A stretch of DNA of 5,085 bases from Phycisphaerae bacterium (lineage in GTDB: Bacteria; Planctomycetota; Phycisphaerae; Phycisphaerales; SM1A02). How positions within the stretch are numbered: position 1 is the first letter of the stretch; every line of letters begins with the position of its first letter. The notes under the pieces were generated by a model that was not told the origin of the DNA, did no database searches, and worked only from the letters and a program-made list of their open reading frames with translations. Shown in pieces: positions 1-5,000 of the stretch. A program made the position numbers and the translations under genes. Location of the stretch: NCBI GenBank assembly GCA_002862325.1, contig PKCT01000017.1:1-5085 (forward strand), read 5' to 3'.

Positions 1-130
1 GCGAGCCGGTGTGGTGCGAACTACCGGAGCGCGGCGCATTGAGGAGGGGGGCGAACTGGGCGCAAGGTGGGCCAACTTTTGGGGCCGCAAATAGGGCGCC
101 TTTCCTAAATACGTACGATGCCACGTGCAC
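1..130. mobile_element. Possible end of an insertion element (IS21-like pattern), non-coding
   Basis: No frame is open across this stretch in a way that resembles the downstream gene. Short related motifs recur: GCGAACT at 16-22 and 51-57, GCCAACT at 71-77, GGGCGCAA at 58-65 and GGCCGCAA at 83-90. Arrays of short degenerate repeats with a GGTGGGCCAACTTTTGG-like core (66-82) resemble, from general knowledge, the multiple terminal repeats of IS21-family (istA/istB) elements. No transposase is in the window, no target duplication can be defined, and the inner part would lie beyond base 1. An assembly join or simple intergenic DNA are alternatives. The assignment is an inference and is weak. Confidence 0.22.
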
Positions 131-173
131 ATGAAGCCCAACTTAAAAAACTACTGCAGGCGACTCAAATGGA

Positions 174-812
174 GTGGGGCATCCCGGGCGATTCCTGGCG
201 CGCTCGAGCCGCTTCGCGAGCGAGCCGTTCTGCCGTGCGAACCTCAACACCGATGTCGCGGGTTCCGTCGAGCGATTCCGCCCGATCTTCGAAACGGTTC
301 GCGATGCCGGGCTTCCACTCCGCGGATACGTCTCCTGCGTCGTCGAATGTCCCTATTCCGGGAGAGTCGATCCCGCATCCGTCCGCGAGACCGTCGACCG
401 GTTGCTAGACGCGGTCGATGGCTCGATCGAGATCTCGCTCGGAGAGACGCTGGGAGTCGCCGGACCCGACGACATCGAGGCGATGTTGTCCGAGGTGGCG
501 CGAATCGTGCCGATGCACGAACTGGATCTGCATCTCCACGACACGGGTGGACGAGCGATCGACTGTGTGGAAAGGGCCCTTCGGATGGGGGTGCGACGAT
601 TCGACTCGAGTTGCGGTGGACTGGGGGGCTGCCCCTACGCTCCAGGGGCGGCGGGCAATCTCGCCACCGAACGTCTCCTCGACCATCTCGAGGGCGAGGG
701 GTGGGACACCGGCGTCGACGCGTCGGCGCTCCGCATCGCTGCGAACCTCGCATCCGAGTTCGTGGACCGACGAGCCTCTTCCGAAGGGGGCGCGTACGGT
801 GGGGGACCGTGA
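174..812 (+). CDS. mvaB: Hydroxymethylglutaryl-CoA lyase, 5'-truncated (C-terminal two thirds; probable gene remnant)
   Basis: HMG-CoA lyase cleaves HMG-CoA to acetyl-CoA and acetoacetate in leucine degradation and ketone-body metabolism; it is a cytosolic, divalent-metal TIM-barrel enzyme. Homology starts near residue 14 (FASEPF, base about 213). It runs through RGYVSCVVECPYSGRV (50-65), ISLGETLGV (87-95), LHLHDTGG (119-126) and the signature GGLGGCPYAPGAAGNLATE (148-166). His120, His122, Cys153 and Asn162 match human HMGCL His233, His235, Cys266 and Asn275 with one constant offset of 113, so this part has no indels. The human Asp204 position is Glu91. The family is about 300 residues; here the first ~100 barrel residues, including Arg41, Asp42 (RDG) and Glu72 of the human enzyme, are missing. 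The GTG at 174 is merely the first in-frame start after a TAA at 144-146, and residues 1-13 do not look native. The product should be inactive. It converges on the phosphoesterase gene with a one-base gap. Family call certain; status as pseudogene versus assembly artefact is open. Confidence 0.85.
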   Translation: MGHPGRFLARSSRFASEPFCRANLNTDVAGSVERFRPIFETVRDAGLPLRGYVSCVVECPYSGRVDPASVRETVDRLLDAVDGSIEISLGETLGVAGPDDIEAMLSEVARIVPMHELDLHLHDTGGRAIDCVERALRMGVRRFDSSCGGLGGCPYAPGAAGNLATERLLDHLEGEGWDTGVDASALRIAANLASEFVDRRASSEGGAYGGGP

Positions 813-813
813 A

Positions 814-1677
814 TCAGGCGGCAAAGCCCGCCCACTCGTGGGCCTCCAGCGTCGTCTGATCGTTCTCGAGATTCATGTCCGACAGGGTGTGGAGCGCTTC
901 CGTACCGAGCCGCCATTCACCCCGACGTCGACGGAGGCGGTGGACCGAGAGCGTGTCGCCCAGGAACCGAACGCCGAGCGCCGGGCCCGGGGTGCCGAAG
1001 CAGCCGGTGTTGATGATCGTGCGATCGCCGCGCCGGGTGATCGCGGCCCGATGGGAATGGCCCACGAGGGAGACCATGGCCTTGGGCCGGTATTGATCCG
1101 TGAATCGATCGATCCGTCTCGAATGCACGAGCCAGAATCGGATGATCTCCGCCAGGCGGCGAGGGGCGGTAAGCAGGCTCATCGGACTGGTCGGCGGTCG
1201 AATGCCGTCCTCTGACTTGAACTCTGCGAGAGCCGCGAGCCGGCAAGCTTCGAAGAGACCGTCGATCGAACTCCGGTGAGGGGCGGCCTGAGACGCCCGG
1301 ACCTCGCGGAACCGTTCACGGATGAGCGTCGCCGCTTCGGACCATGGCGCCAGGGCATCGTCCACGCCGTCGCCATGGGTGACCAGGATCCGTCCCTCGG
1401 CGAGTTCCAGGAGTCGCCATGGCACCAGTTCGGGATCGTGATTTCCGGCGAGAAGGACCAGTCGCGTGCCGGACGACACGCAGCGTGATCGAAGTTCCGC
1501 GAGTTCGGCGGCGGCTCGATCCGCGCAGTCCGGAAGATGGAGTTCCGCCGCGTCACCGTTCACGATCAGGGTGGAGGACGATTCGACCAGCGGTTGGAGT
1601 TCCCGAGCCTCGCCGACCATGCCCGGCCGACCGAGGTGGAGATCCGAAATCACGAGGACTGGTCTGGTGTCGTTCAT
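814..1677 (-). CDS. Calcineurin-like metallophosphoesterase (LpxH/UDP-2,3-diacylglucosamine hydrolase-like)
   Basis: The 287-residue protein carries the ordered metal-ligand motifs of calcineurin-like phosphoesterases: SDLHLG (Asp12, His14), NGD (Asp42), AGNHD (Asn79, His80, Asp81), VTHGDG (His101) and VGHSHR (His207, His209). These ligands bind two metals and hydrolyse phosphate mono- or diesters. The motif spacing and the insert between His101 and the GHSH motif (about 105-200, helical and Arg-rich) are reminiscent of LpxH-like phosphoesterases that act in lipid A synthesis, but LpxH-specific residues cannot be confirmed by eye and the substrate is unknown. There is no signal peptide or membrane segment, so it is probably cytosolic. 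It is the last gene of a three-gene operon: its ATG overlaps the stop of the GGDEF gene as ATGA. There is no clear Shine-Dalgarno of its own, so translational coupling is likely. Being encoded with a diguanylate cyclase, a role in nucleotide or phospho-signal turnover is possible but only inferred. It ends one base from the convergent lyase gene. Confidence 0.9.
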   Translation of the reverse strand: MNDTRPVLVISDLHLGRPGMVGEARELQPLVESSSTLIVNGDAAELHLPDCADRAAAELAELRSRCVSSGTRLVLLAGNHDPELVPWRLLELAEGRILVTHGDGVDDALAPWSEAATLIRERFREVRASQAAPHRSSIDGLFEACRLAALAEFKSEDGIRPPTSPMSLLTAPRRLAEIIRFWLVHSRRIDRFTDQYRPKAMVSLVGHSHRAAITRRGDRTIINTGCFGTPGPALGVRFLGDTLSVHRLRRRRGEWRLGTEALHTLSDMNLENDQTTLEAHEWAGFAA

Positions 1678-3098
1678 GAATCCATCGATGGATCGCTGGT
1701 GGGAGGAGGCGTTCCGTCGGAAGGATCGCCCTGCTGCTTCGATCCATCGGCATTCGAGCCGAATCGGATCATGTTCTTTCCGGATCGCTTCGACTCGAGG
1801 GCGAGATTGTCGGCGAAACGGAGGAGCGACGGGCCGTCGTGGCCGTCCCAGGGAAAGTTGGCGAGCCCGGCGGAGATGCTGATGGTGTCCTCGTCGTCGA
1901 CCCCGGCCTGCGAAAGCCTCAGCTCGCAGATCTTGGACTGGAACCGATGGGCGATGTCCTCCACCGATTCAAGAGGTGTCGAATTCTCGGTTCTGCGCTC
2001 GTCAAAGTCGCTGAAAATGACCACGAATTCGTCGCCACCAATGCGGCAGACGTGGTCGCCTCGGCGGATGACCGATCGCAGCAGATCGACCGTGCTTCGA
2101 AGTACCTTGTCGCCCGCCTCGTGTCCGTATCGATCGTTGTAGATCTTGAAGTTGTCGATGTCGAAGACCATGACCGTCACCAGCCGACGTTCGGCTCGCG
2201 CGATCTCGAGCGTCTCGGCGATGAGTCGATCGAACGCCCGTCGATTGCCTGCGCCCGTGAGCTCGTCGGTCTCCGCGAGATGGGAGAGACGTCGGAGGTG
2301 ATGCTCCAGGCTCATCCAGGAGGTCAGCCACTCGGCCCAGGGACGAAGTTCGTCGATCGACAACGAGGATGATGCGAGCACGCCGAGGTGTTCGTCGCCG
2401 TGCGCGATGTCGACGAGAGCGCGGCTCTGGTGCTCGAGGACCTCCTCCGGGAGCAGAAGGTGGACGTCGTCGGTTCCCAGGATCGTGCGCACGATGGCGA
2501 GGCTGGTCGTTCGGAAGGATCCGTCGTTCGCCATGATGCATTCGATGAGATGCACGTCGCCGAGATCGGCGGCATCGATATCGCTCGGCCTGGAACGGGC
2601 CGCGTGCACCGACATCGGTGGTTGAGGGCGGGGAGCCGGCGCGGGATCGGGAGACGGCAGGGGAGCGGAACGTGATCCGCCTTCGTCGGAGCCGGAGAGT
2701 CCGAGCGCTCGTTCGATCACCTCGCCCGAGAGGATGGGGAGCTCCAGGGCTTCATGGAAACCGGCGTCGAGGGCTTCCTGGCCGACGTCTATCCGTCCGG
2801 TGGGGACCAGCAGGACCAGTCTGATTCGGGCGTCGCAGTGACGGAACGCCTCCACGAGACGAGTGGGCGAATAGTCGGGGATCGTGACCGGCACGATGAC
2901 CGTGTGCACCTGCTCCTCGCCCGAGGCGAGGCCTGCGATCGCAATGGCCTCGAAGACGTCGTCGACGACCTCCACCCGATCCTCGGCCGACTGCATGATG
3001 AGCTCGAGCGACGGTGCGCATTGCAGCCCCTTCTGGACGACGAGGATCTTGCCTCGTCGGCCGGAGTCGCGGCTCGCGATAGAACGGAGTCCCGGCAT
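1674..3098 (-). CDS. Diguanylate cyclase: degenerate receiver, middle sensor-like domain, GGDEF
   Basis: The 474-residue soluble protein should make cyclic di-GMP from two GTP. Residues 17-132 read as a receiver-like fold (strands KILVVQ, TVIVPV, RLVLLVP and ELPI followed by helices), but the acidic pair, the phospho-accepting Asp and the conserved Lys are not recognisable, so it is probably not phosphorylated. A Pro/Ser-rich linker (about 140-172) leads to a middle alpha/beta region (180-270) ending in a long helix, GAF-like in outline only. The catalytic domain begins at DELTGAGNRRAFD (278-290), continues through FDIDNFK (312-318) and NDRYGHEAGD (321-330), and has an intact GGDEF at 354-358. 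RRGD at 345-348, five residues before it, is a canonical RxxD inhibitory site, so product feedback is expected. ISISAGLA (407-414) and ADNLALESKRSGKN (429-442) complete it; the usual Tyr of the ALYxAK motif is Glu here. A short acidic tail follows. The start codon overlaps the upstream stop (TGATG), with AGAGGA six bases upstream. Confidence 0.95.
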   Translation of the reverse strand: MPGLRSIASRDSGRRGKILVVQKGLQCAPSLELIMQSAEDRVEVVDDVFEAIAIAGLASGEEQVHTVIVPVTIPDYSPTRLVEAFRHCDARIRLVLLVPTGRIDVGQEALDAGFHEALELPILSGEVIERALGLSGSDEGGSRSAPLPSPDPAPAPRPQPPMSVHAARSRPSDIDAADLGDVHLIECIMANDGSFRTTSLAIVRTILGTDDVHLLLPEEVLEHQSRALVDIAHGDEHLGVLASSSLSIDELRPWAEWLTSWMSLEHHLRRLSHLAETDELTGAGNRRAFDRLIAETLEIARAERRLVTVMVFDIDNFKIYNDRYGHEAGDKVLRSTVDLLRSVIRRGDHVCRIGGDEFVVIFSDFDERRTENSTPLESVEDIAHRFQSKICELRLSQAGVDDEDTISISAGLANFPWDGHDGPSLLRFADNLALESKRSGKNMIRFGSNADGSKQQGDPSDGTPPPTSDPSMDS

Positions 3099-3781
3099 CA
3101 GTGTTCCTCTCCCGGATCGGAATCCTGATCCGGTCCATCTGATTCGCTCGGTGGATCGGGGATGTTCGAATCGTAGAGGTCCAGAAGATCTCGAAGCTCG
3201 GCTTCGGTCACGCGCAGATCATCCTCATCGTCCGAGAAGTTCTCGTTCCCCTTCTGATCATCCGGTTCCGATGGACCGCGCGACTCCTCCCCCTCGGGAG
3301 AGACTTCGGTCGGATCGTCGAAGATGAACGGCGTTTCGACCGTACCTGCGGCAGGCGTGGCCTCATTCGACGTCTCGCCGTCGTCGGCTCCGTCCGCCGC
3401 TGGATTCCGCTCCCCCGGATGGATCTCGATGGCGAGTCCATCGTCGCAGACCAGGATTCCGACGCCCCGCATGTGCTCCTGAATCGTCAGGAAGAGGCTC
3501 TCGAGGTCTCTCCAGGAATCCCGGTTCAGCACGACGAAGATGTTCTGGAACCGTTCATCGGGATACCACCTCGACTGGAGACGACGGTCTCGCTCGAGGC
3601 AGGCGATCTTGGCGAGTGCGATCAGCGGGTGGTCTGCCTGGATCCACTCCTCGGGTCGCTCACCTTGGCGGTGAAGCAGCTCGAGCAGCGCTGGCGACGG
3701 CTGTTCGCCAGGGGTCACCAGGAAGACGTACCGGCGGATGGGCAACTCGCCATCGCTTGGATTGGACGACGACGAACTCAA
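3098..3781 (-). CDS. Uncharacterised protein: receiver-like alpha/beta domain plus acidic disordered tail
   Basis: I do not recognise a named family for this 227-residue protein. Residues 16-122 form an alternating alpha/beta pattern (strands YVFLVTP, NIFVVLN, GVGILVC, LAIEIHP with amphipathic helices between). The pattern resembles the degenerate receiver at the N-terminus of the GGDEF protein encoded next, without a phospho-acceptor motif. Residues 123-227 are Asp/Glu/Pro/Ser-rich and should be disordered, except for a predicted helix at about 189-205 (LRVTEAELRDLLDLYDS). There is no signal peptide or membrane segment. It begins the operon. TTG at 3779-3781 is chosen because GAGGAGAG lies eight bases upstream, an in-frame TGA sits two codons upstream, and no ATG occurs before residue 104. 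Its TGA overlaps the ATG of the cyclase gene, so the two are probably made in coupled amounts and may work together. A regulatory or adaptor partner for the cyclase is an inference. Confidence 0.85.
   Translation of the reverse strand: MSSSSSNPSDGELPIRRYVFLVTPGEQPSPALLELLHRQGERPEEWIQADHPLIALAKIACLERDRRLQSRWYPDERFQNIFVVLNRDSWRDLESLFLTIQEHMRGVGILVCDDGLAIEIHPGERNPAADGADDGETSNEATPAAGTVETPFIFDDPTEVSPEGEESRGPSEPDDQKGNENFSDDEDDLRVTEAELRDLLDLYDSNIPDPPSESDGPDQDSDPGEEH
3105..3110 (-). promoter_or_regulatory. Ribosome binding site of the GGDEF gene
   Basis: AGAGGA lies six bases before the ATG at 3098, inside the last codons of the upstream gene. It supports this start and indicates that, besides the TGATG overlap, ribosomes can load directly on the cyclase gene. 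Confidence 0.6.
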
Positions 3782-3789
3782 GACTCAGA

Positions 3790-3797
3790 CTCTCCTC
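3790..3797 (-). promoter_or_regulatory. Ribosome binding site deciding a TTG start
   Basis: GAGGAGAG lies eight bases before the TTG at 3781, and an in-frame TGA (3785-3787) falls between it and the start. Together these fix TTG as the start of the first gene of the operon. Confidence 0.65.
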
Positions 3798-3803
3798 GGA
3801 CCG

Positions 3804-3831
3804 AGTCTAGCACCGGAATCGGATGATTCAT
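3804..3831 (-). promoter_or_regulatory. Possible promoter of the GGDEF operon
   Basis: On the - strand TAGACT (3809-3804) has an extended -10 TG one base upstream (TGCTAGACT). A poor -35 match, ATGAAT (3831-3826), sits at a 16-base spacing. A start from here would give a leader of about 15-20 bases, which would leave the ribosome binding site at or close to the transcript's 5' end. The match is marginal, but the 115-base gap to the amidotransferase gene is the only non-coding space upstream of the operon. Read-through from the amidotransferase gene, which points the same way, is the alternative. Confidence 0.25.
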
Positions 3832-3896
3832 CTGGAATGGGGACTGTGGTCACGTCATGCGGGCGGGACGCCGAATCACCGTCCGAGAATCATCAC

Positions 3897-4580
3897 TCAC
3901 CGTGTCCGAAACGCGTTGGCCGCCGACAGCAGATCGCGGAACACGCCGGCACCGACTGCAGGATCGGTCGTCCGCTCGGGGTGCCACTGGACACCGATGC
4001 GGAAGGGGTGCTCGGGATCGAAGATCGCCTCGATCAGGCCGTCGTCCGAGGTCGCCAGAACCTCCAAGCGGCCGGGATCTTCGAGGGCCTGGACGTGATC
4101 GCTGTGGACCATGCCTTCGTACCGGGGCCCCGAGACGGGGTGGAGCTCGCCGTCCCGATGTCGCGCTGCCGATTCGAGCACGTCCGGGAGGTGCTGTTGG
4201 AGGCGGGCACCAGCGGTCAGACCCAGGAGCTGCATGCCTAGGCAGATTCCCAGCACGGGGAGGGGGGATCCGGTCTGGTCGAGGTGCTGGAGCAACCCGA
4301 TCTCGAAGGCCTGCCTGCGTGGGTCCATGAGGCGGGCACGGGGATCCGTCGGGATCCCGAAGGCGGTGGTATCCGGATCGGAACCTCCGGTGAGGACGAT
4401 CGCATCCAGTGATTCCAGCGCTTGCGGGATCGCCTCCAGAGGCGTCAACGGTGTGAGTGGAATCGGAACACCGCCCTGGTCGGCGATGTGCTGGAGGTAG
4501 TTCTCACGGACCATGCACTGCCCGTCCAGGAGATTCATACTGACGCCGATGCGAGGTTTTTGGGGGAGAAGGCCGCTCAT
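3897..4580 (-). CDS. Class I glutamine amidotransferase, peptidase C26 (gamma-glutamyl-GABA hydrolase-like)
   Basis: The 227-residue protein has the full triad of class I glutamine amidotransferase-like hydrolases. The nucleophile elbow GICLGMQ carries Cys113, and GVQWHPE carries His200 and Glu202. The HSDHVQ segment (159-164) and the strand IVLTGGSDPD (61-70) are typical of the C26 branch, which includes PuuD, the gamma-glutamyl-gamma-aminobutyrate hydrolase of putrescine breakdown. The N-terminus PRIGVSMN...NYLQHIADQGGVPIPLTPL also matches this branch. At 227 residues it is slightly shorter than PuuD (about 250) and lacks nothing obvious. No synthetase domain is fused and no polyamine genes are adjacent, so the substrate is uncertain; other gamma-glutamyl amides are possible. 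It is probably cytosolic. ATG at 4580 is used; its Shine-Dalgarno is weak. It is divergent from rpsR, with 189 bases between them. Confidence 0.9.
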   Translation of the reverse strand: MSGLLPQKPRIGVSMNLLDGQCMVRENYLQHIADQGGVPIPLTPLTPLEAIPQALESLDAIVLTGGSDPDTTAFGIPTDPRARLMDPRRQAFEIGLLQHLDQTGSPLPVLGICLGMQLLGLTAGARLQQHLPDVLESAARHRDGELHPVSGPRYEGMVHSDHVQALEDPGRLEVLATSDDGLIEAIFDPEHPFRIGVQWHPERTTDPAVGAGVFRDLLSAANAFRTR

Positions 4581-4598
4581 GAGGCTGCATCCAGGGAC

Positions 4599-4627
4599 TT
4601 GCTGCGATCCGCCGAGACTGCTATCTT
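4599..4627 (+). promoter_or_regulatory. Candidate sigma70-type promoter for rpsR
   Basis: TTGCTG at 4599-4604 is separated by 17 bases from TATCTT at 4622-4627, which also has an extended -10 TG (TGCTATCTT). The best-spaced promoter-like pair I found in the divergent spacer, it would start transcription near 4634 and give an rpsR leader of roughly 135 bases. It is a match by eye only; the hexamers score 3/6 and 4/6 against consensus. Confidence 0.35.
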
Positions 4628-4666
4628 CACCGATCCGTCGCCGTCCCGGGCCTGATCCGGAACGGC

Positions 4667-4685
4667 TGCCGAGCGACGCTCGGTA
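4667..4685 (+). other. Short hairpin in the rpsR leader
   Basis: CCGAGC (4669-4674) and GCTCGG (4678-4683) are exact inverted repeats around a three-base GAC loop. The stem extends by one G-U and one T-A pair to 4667 and 4685. No T run follows, so it is not an intrinsic terminator. It lies immediately before the tandem repeats and could be part of a regulated ribosomal-protein leader, which is an inference. Confidence 0.4.
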
Positions 4686-4687
4686 TC

Positions 4688-4727
4688 CACGACTTCAAGG
4701 TCTCGTTCACGACTTCAAGGTCCCGTG
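4688..4727 (+). repeat. Two-copy tandem 20-bp repeat upstream of rpsR
   Basis: Units 4688-4707 and 4708-4727 are identical at 18 of 20 positions and share the exact 15-mer CACGACTTCAAGGTC. Each contains the imperfect dyad GACTTCAAGGTC (4691-4702 and 4711-4722), whose centres are exactly 20 bp, about two helical turns, apart. In RNA each could form a four-pair stem with a UCAA loop. The repeat ends 42 bases before the rpsR start codon. It may be an operator pair, a leader element, or a recent slippage duplication. Confidence 0.85.
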
Positions 4728-4769
4728 CCTTTCTTCGACCCGAGACCGCTGCCCGGTTGAGAGTAGACC

Positions 4770-5000
4770 ATGACTCAGTTTCAAGCCGCCCCAACCATCC
4801 CGATCAAGACCGGTTCCGACGGCAAGGAGTACGTCGACTACAAGTCGGTCGAGGAACTCCGTCGGATGATGACGCCCAACGGGAAGATCTACACCCGCAA
4901 GCGTCTCGGTGCATCCGCCCGCGAGCAGCGCCGCCTCGCCCAGGCGGTCAAGCGTGCTCGCTACATGGCACTGCTTCCGTACACCAGCGCGACGCTCTGA
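4770..5000 (+). CDS. rpsR: Small ribosomal subunit protein bS18
   Basis: The 76-residue protein matches bS18, which binds 16S rRNA with bS6 in the platform of the small subunit. The family core is clear: VDYKSVEELRRMM (22-34), GKIYTRKRLGASAREQRRLAQAVKRARYMALLPYT (38-72), including the conserved KRAR-x-MALLPY ending. Total length equals the usual 75-80 residues. However, residues 1-20 lack the basic, often cysteine-containing N-terminal segment (RRRKFCRF in E. coli) and the CxxC zinc motif of many bacteria; there is no cysteine in the protein. ATG at 4770 is preceded by a weak GAGAG at about -12 and no in-frame alternative fits the family better. No rpsF, ssb or rplI is visible on either side within the window, unlike the common rpsF-rpsR-rplI order, although only 85 bases follow. 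Confidence 0.95.
   Translation: MTQFQAAPTIPIKTGSDGKEYVDYKSVEELRRMMTPNGKIYTRKRLGASAREQRRLAQAVKRARYMALLPYTSATL

Larger units (their letters stand above)
3782..3896. other. Intergenic spacer between amidotransferase and GGDEF operon
   Basis: This is a 115-base gap between two genes on the same strand. It holds the ribosome binding site and candidate promoter above and two overlapping small dyads: GAATC at 3816-3820 with GATTC at 3825-3829, and GATGA at 3822-3826 with TCATC at 3828-3832. I see no convincing intrinsic terminator for the amidotransferase gene: no GC stem followed by a T run on the - strand. Confidence 0.5.

Noticed and set aside
125..859. Long + strand open frame overlapping the lyase
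   Set aside because: The translation is Arg/Gly-rich and low in conserved motifs, typical of a shadow frame in GC-rich DNA. Only its PNLK segment at 137 is of interest and is reported separately.
1674..2100. Inactive or I-site-free GGDEF domain
   Set aside because: GGDEF (354-358), the Asp/Asn ligand motifs and RRGD at 345-348 are all intact; the Tyr-to-Glu change in ALYxAK is not a catalytic loss.
418..2142. Long + strand open frames opposite the phosphoesterase and GGDEF genes
   Set aside because: They lie antisense to genes with complete catalytic motifs, and their products are Arg/Ser-rich with no recognisable domain.
4688..4727. CRISPR-like direct repeat
   Set aside because: There are only two adjoining units with no spacers and no cas genes; it is a simple tandem duplication.
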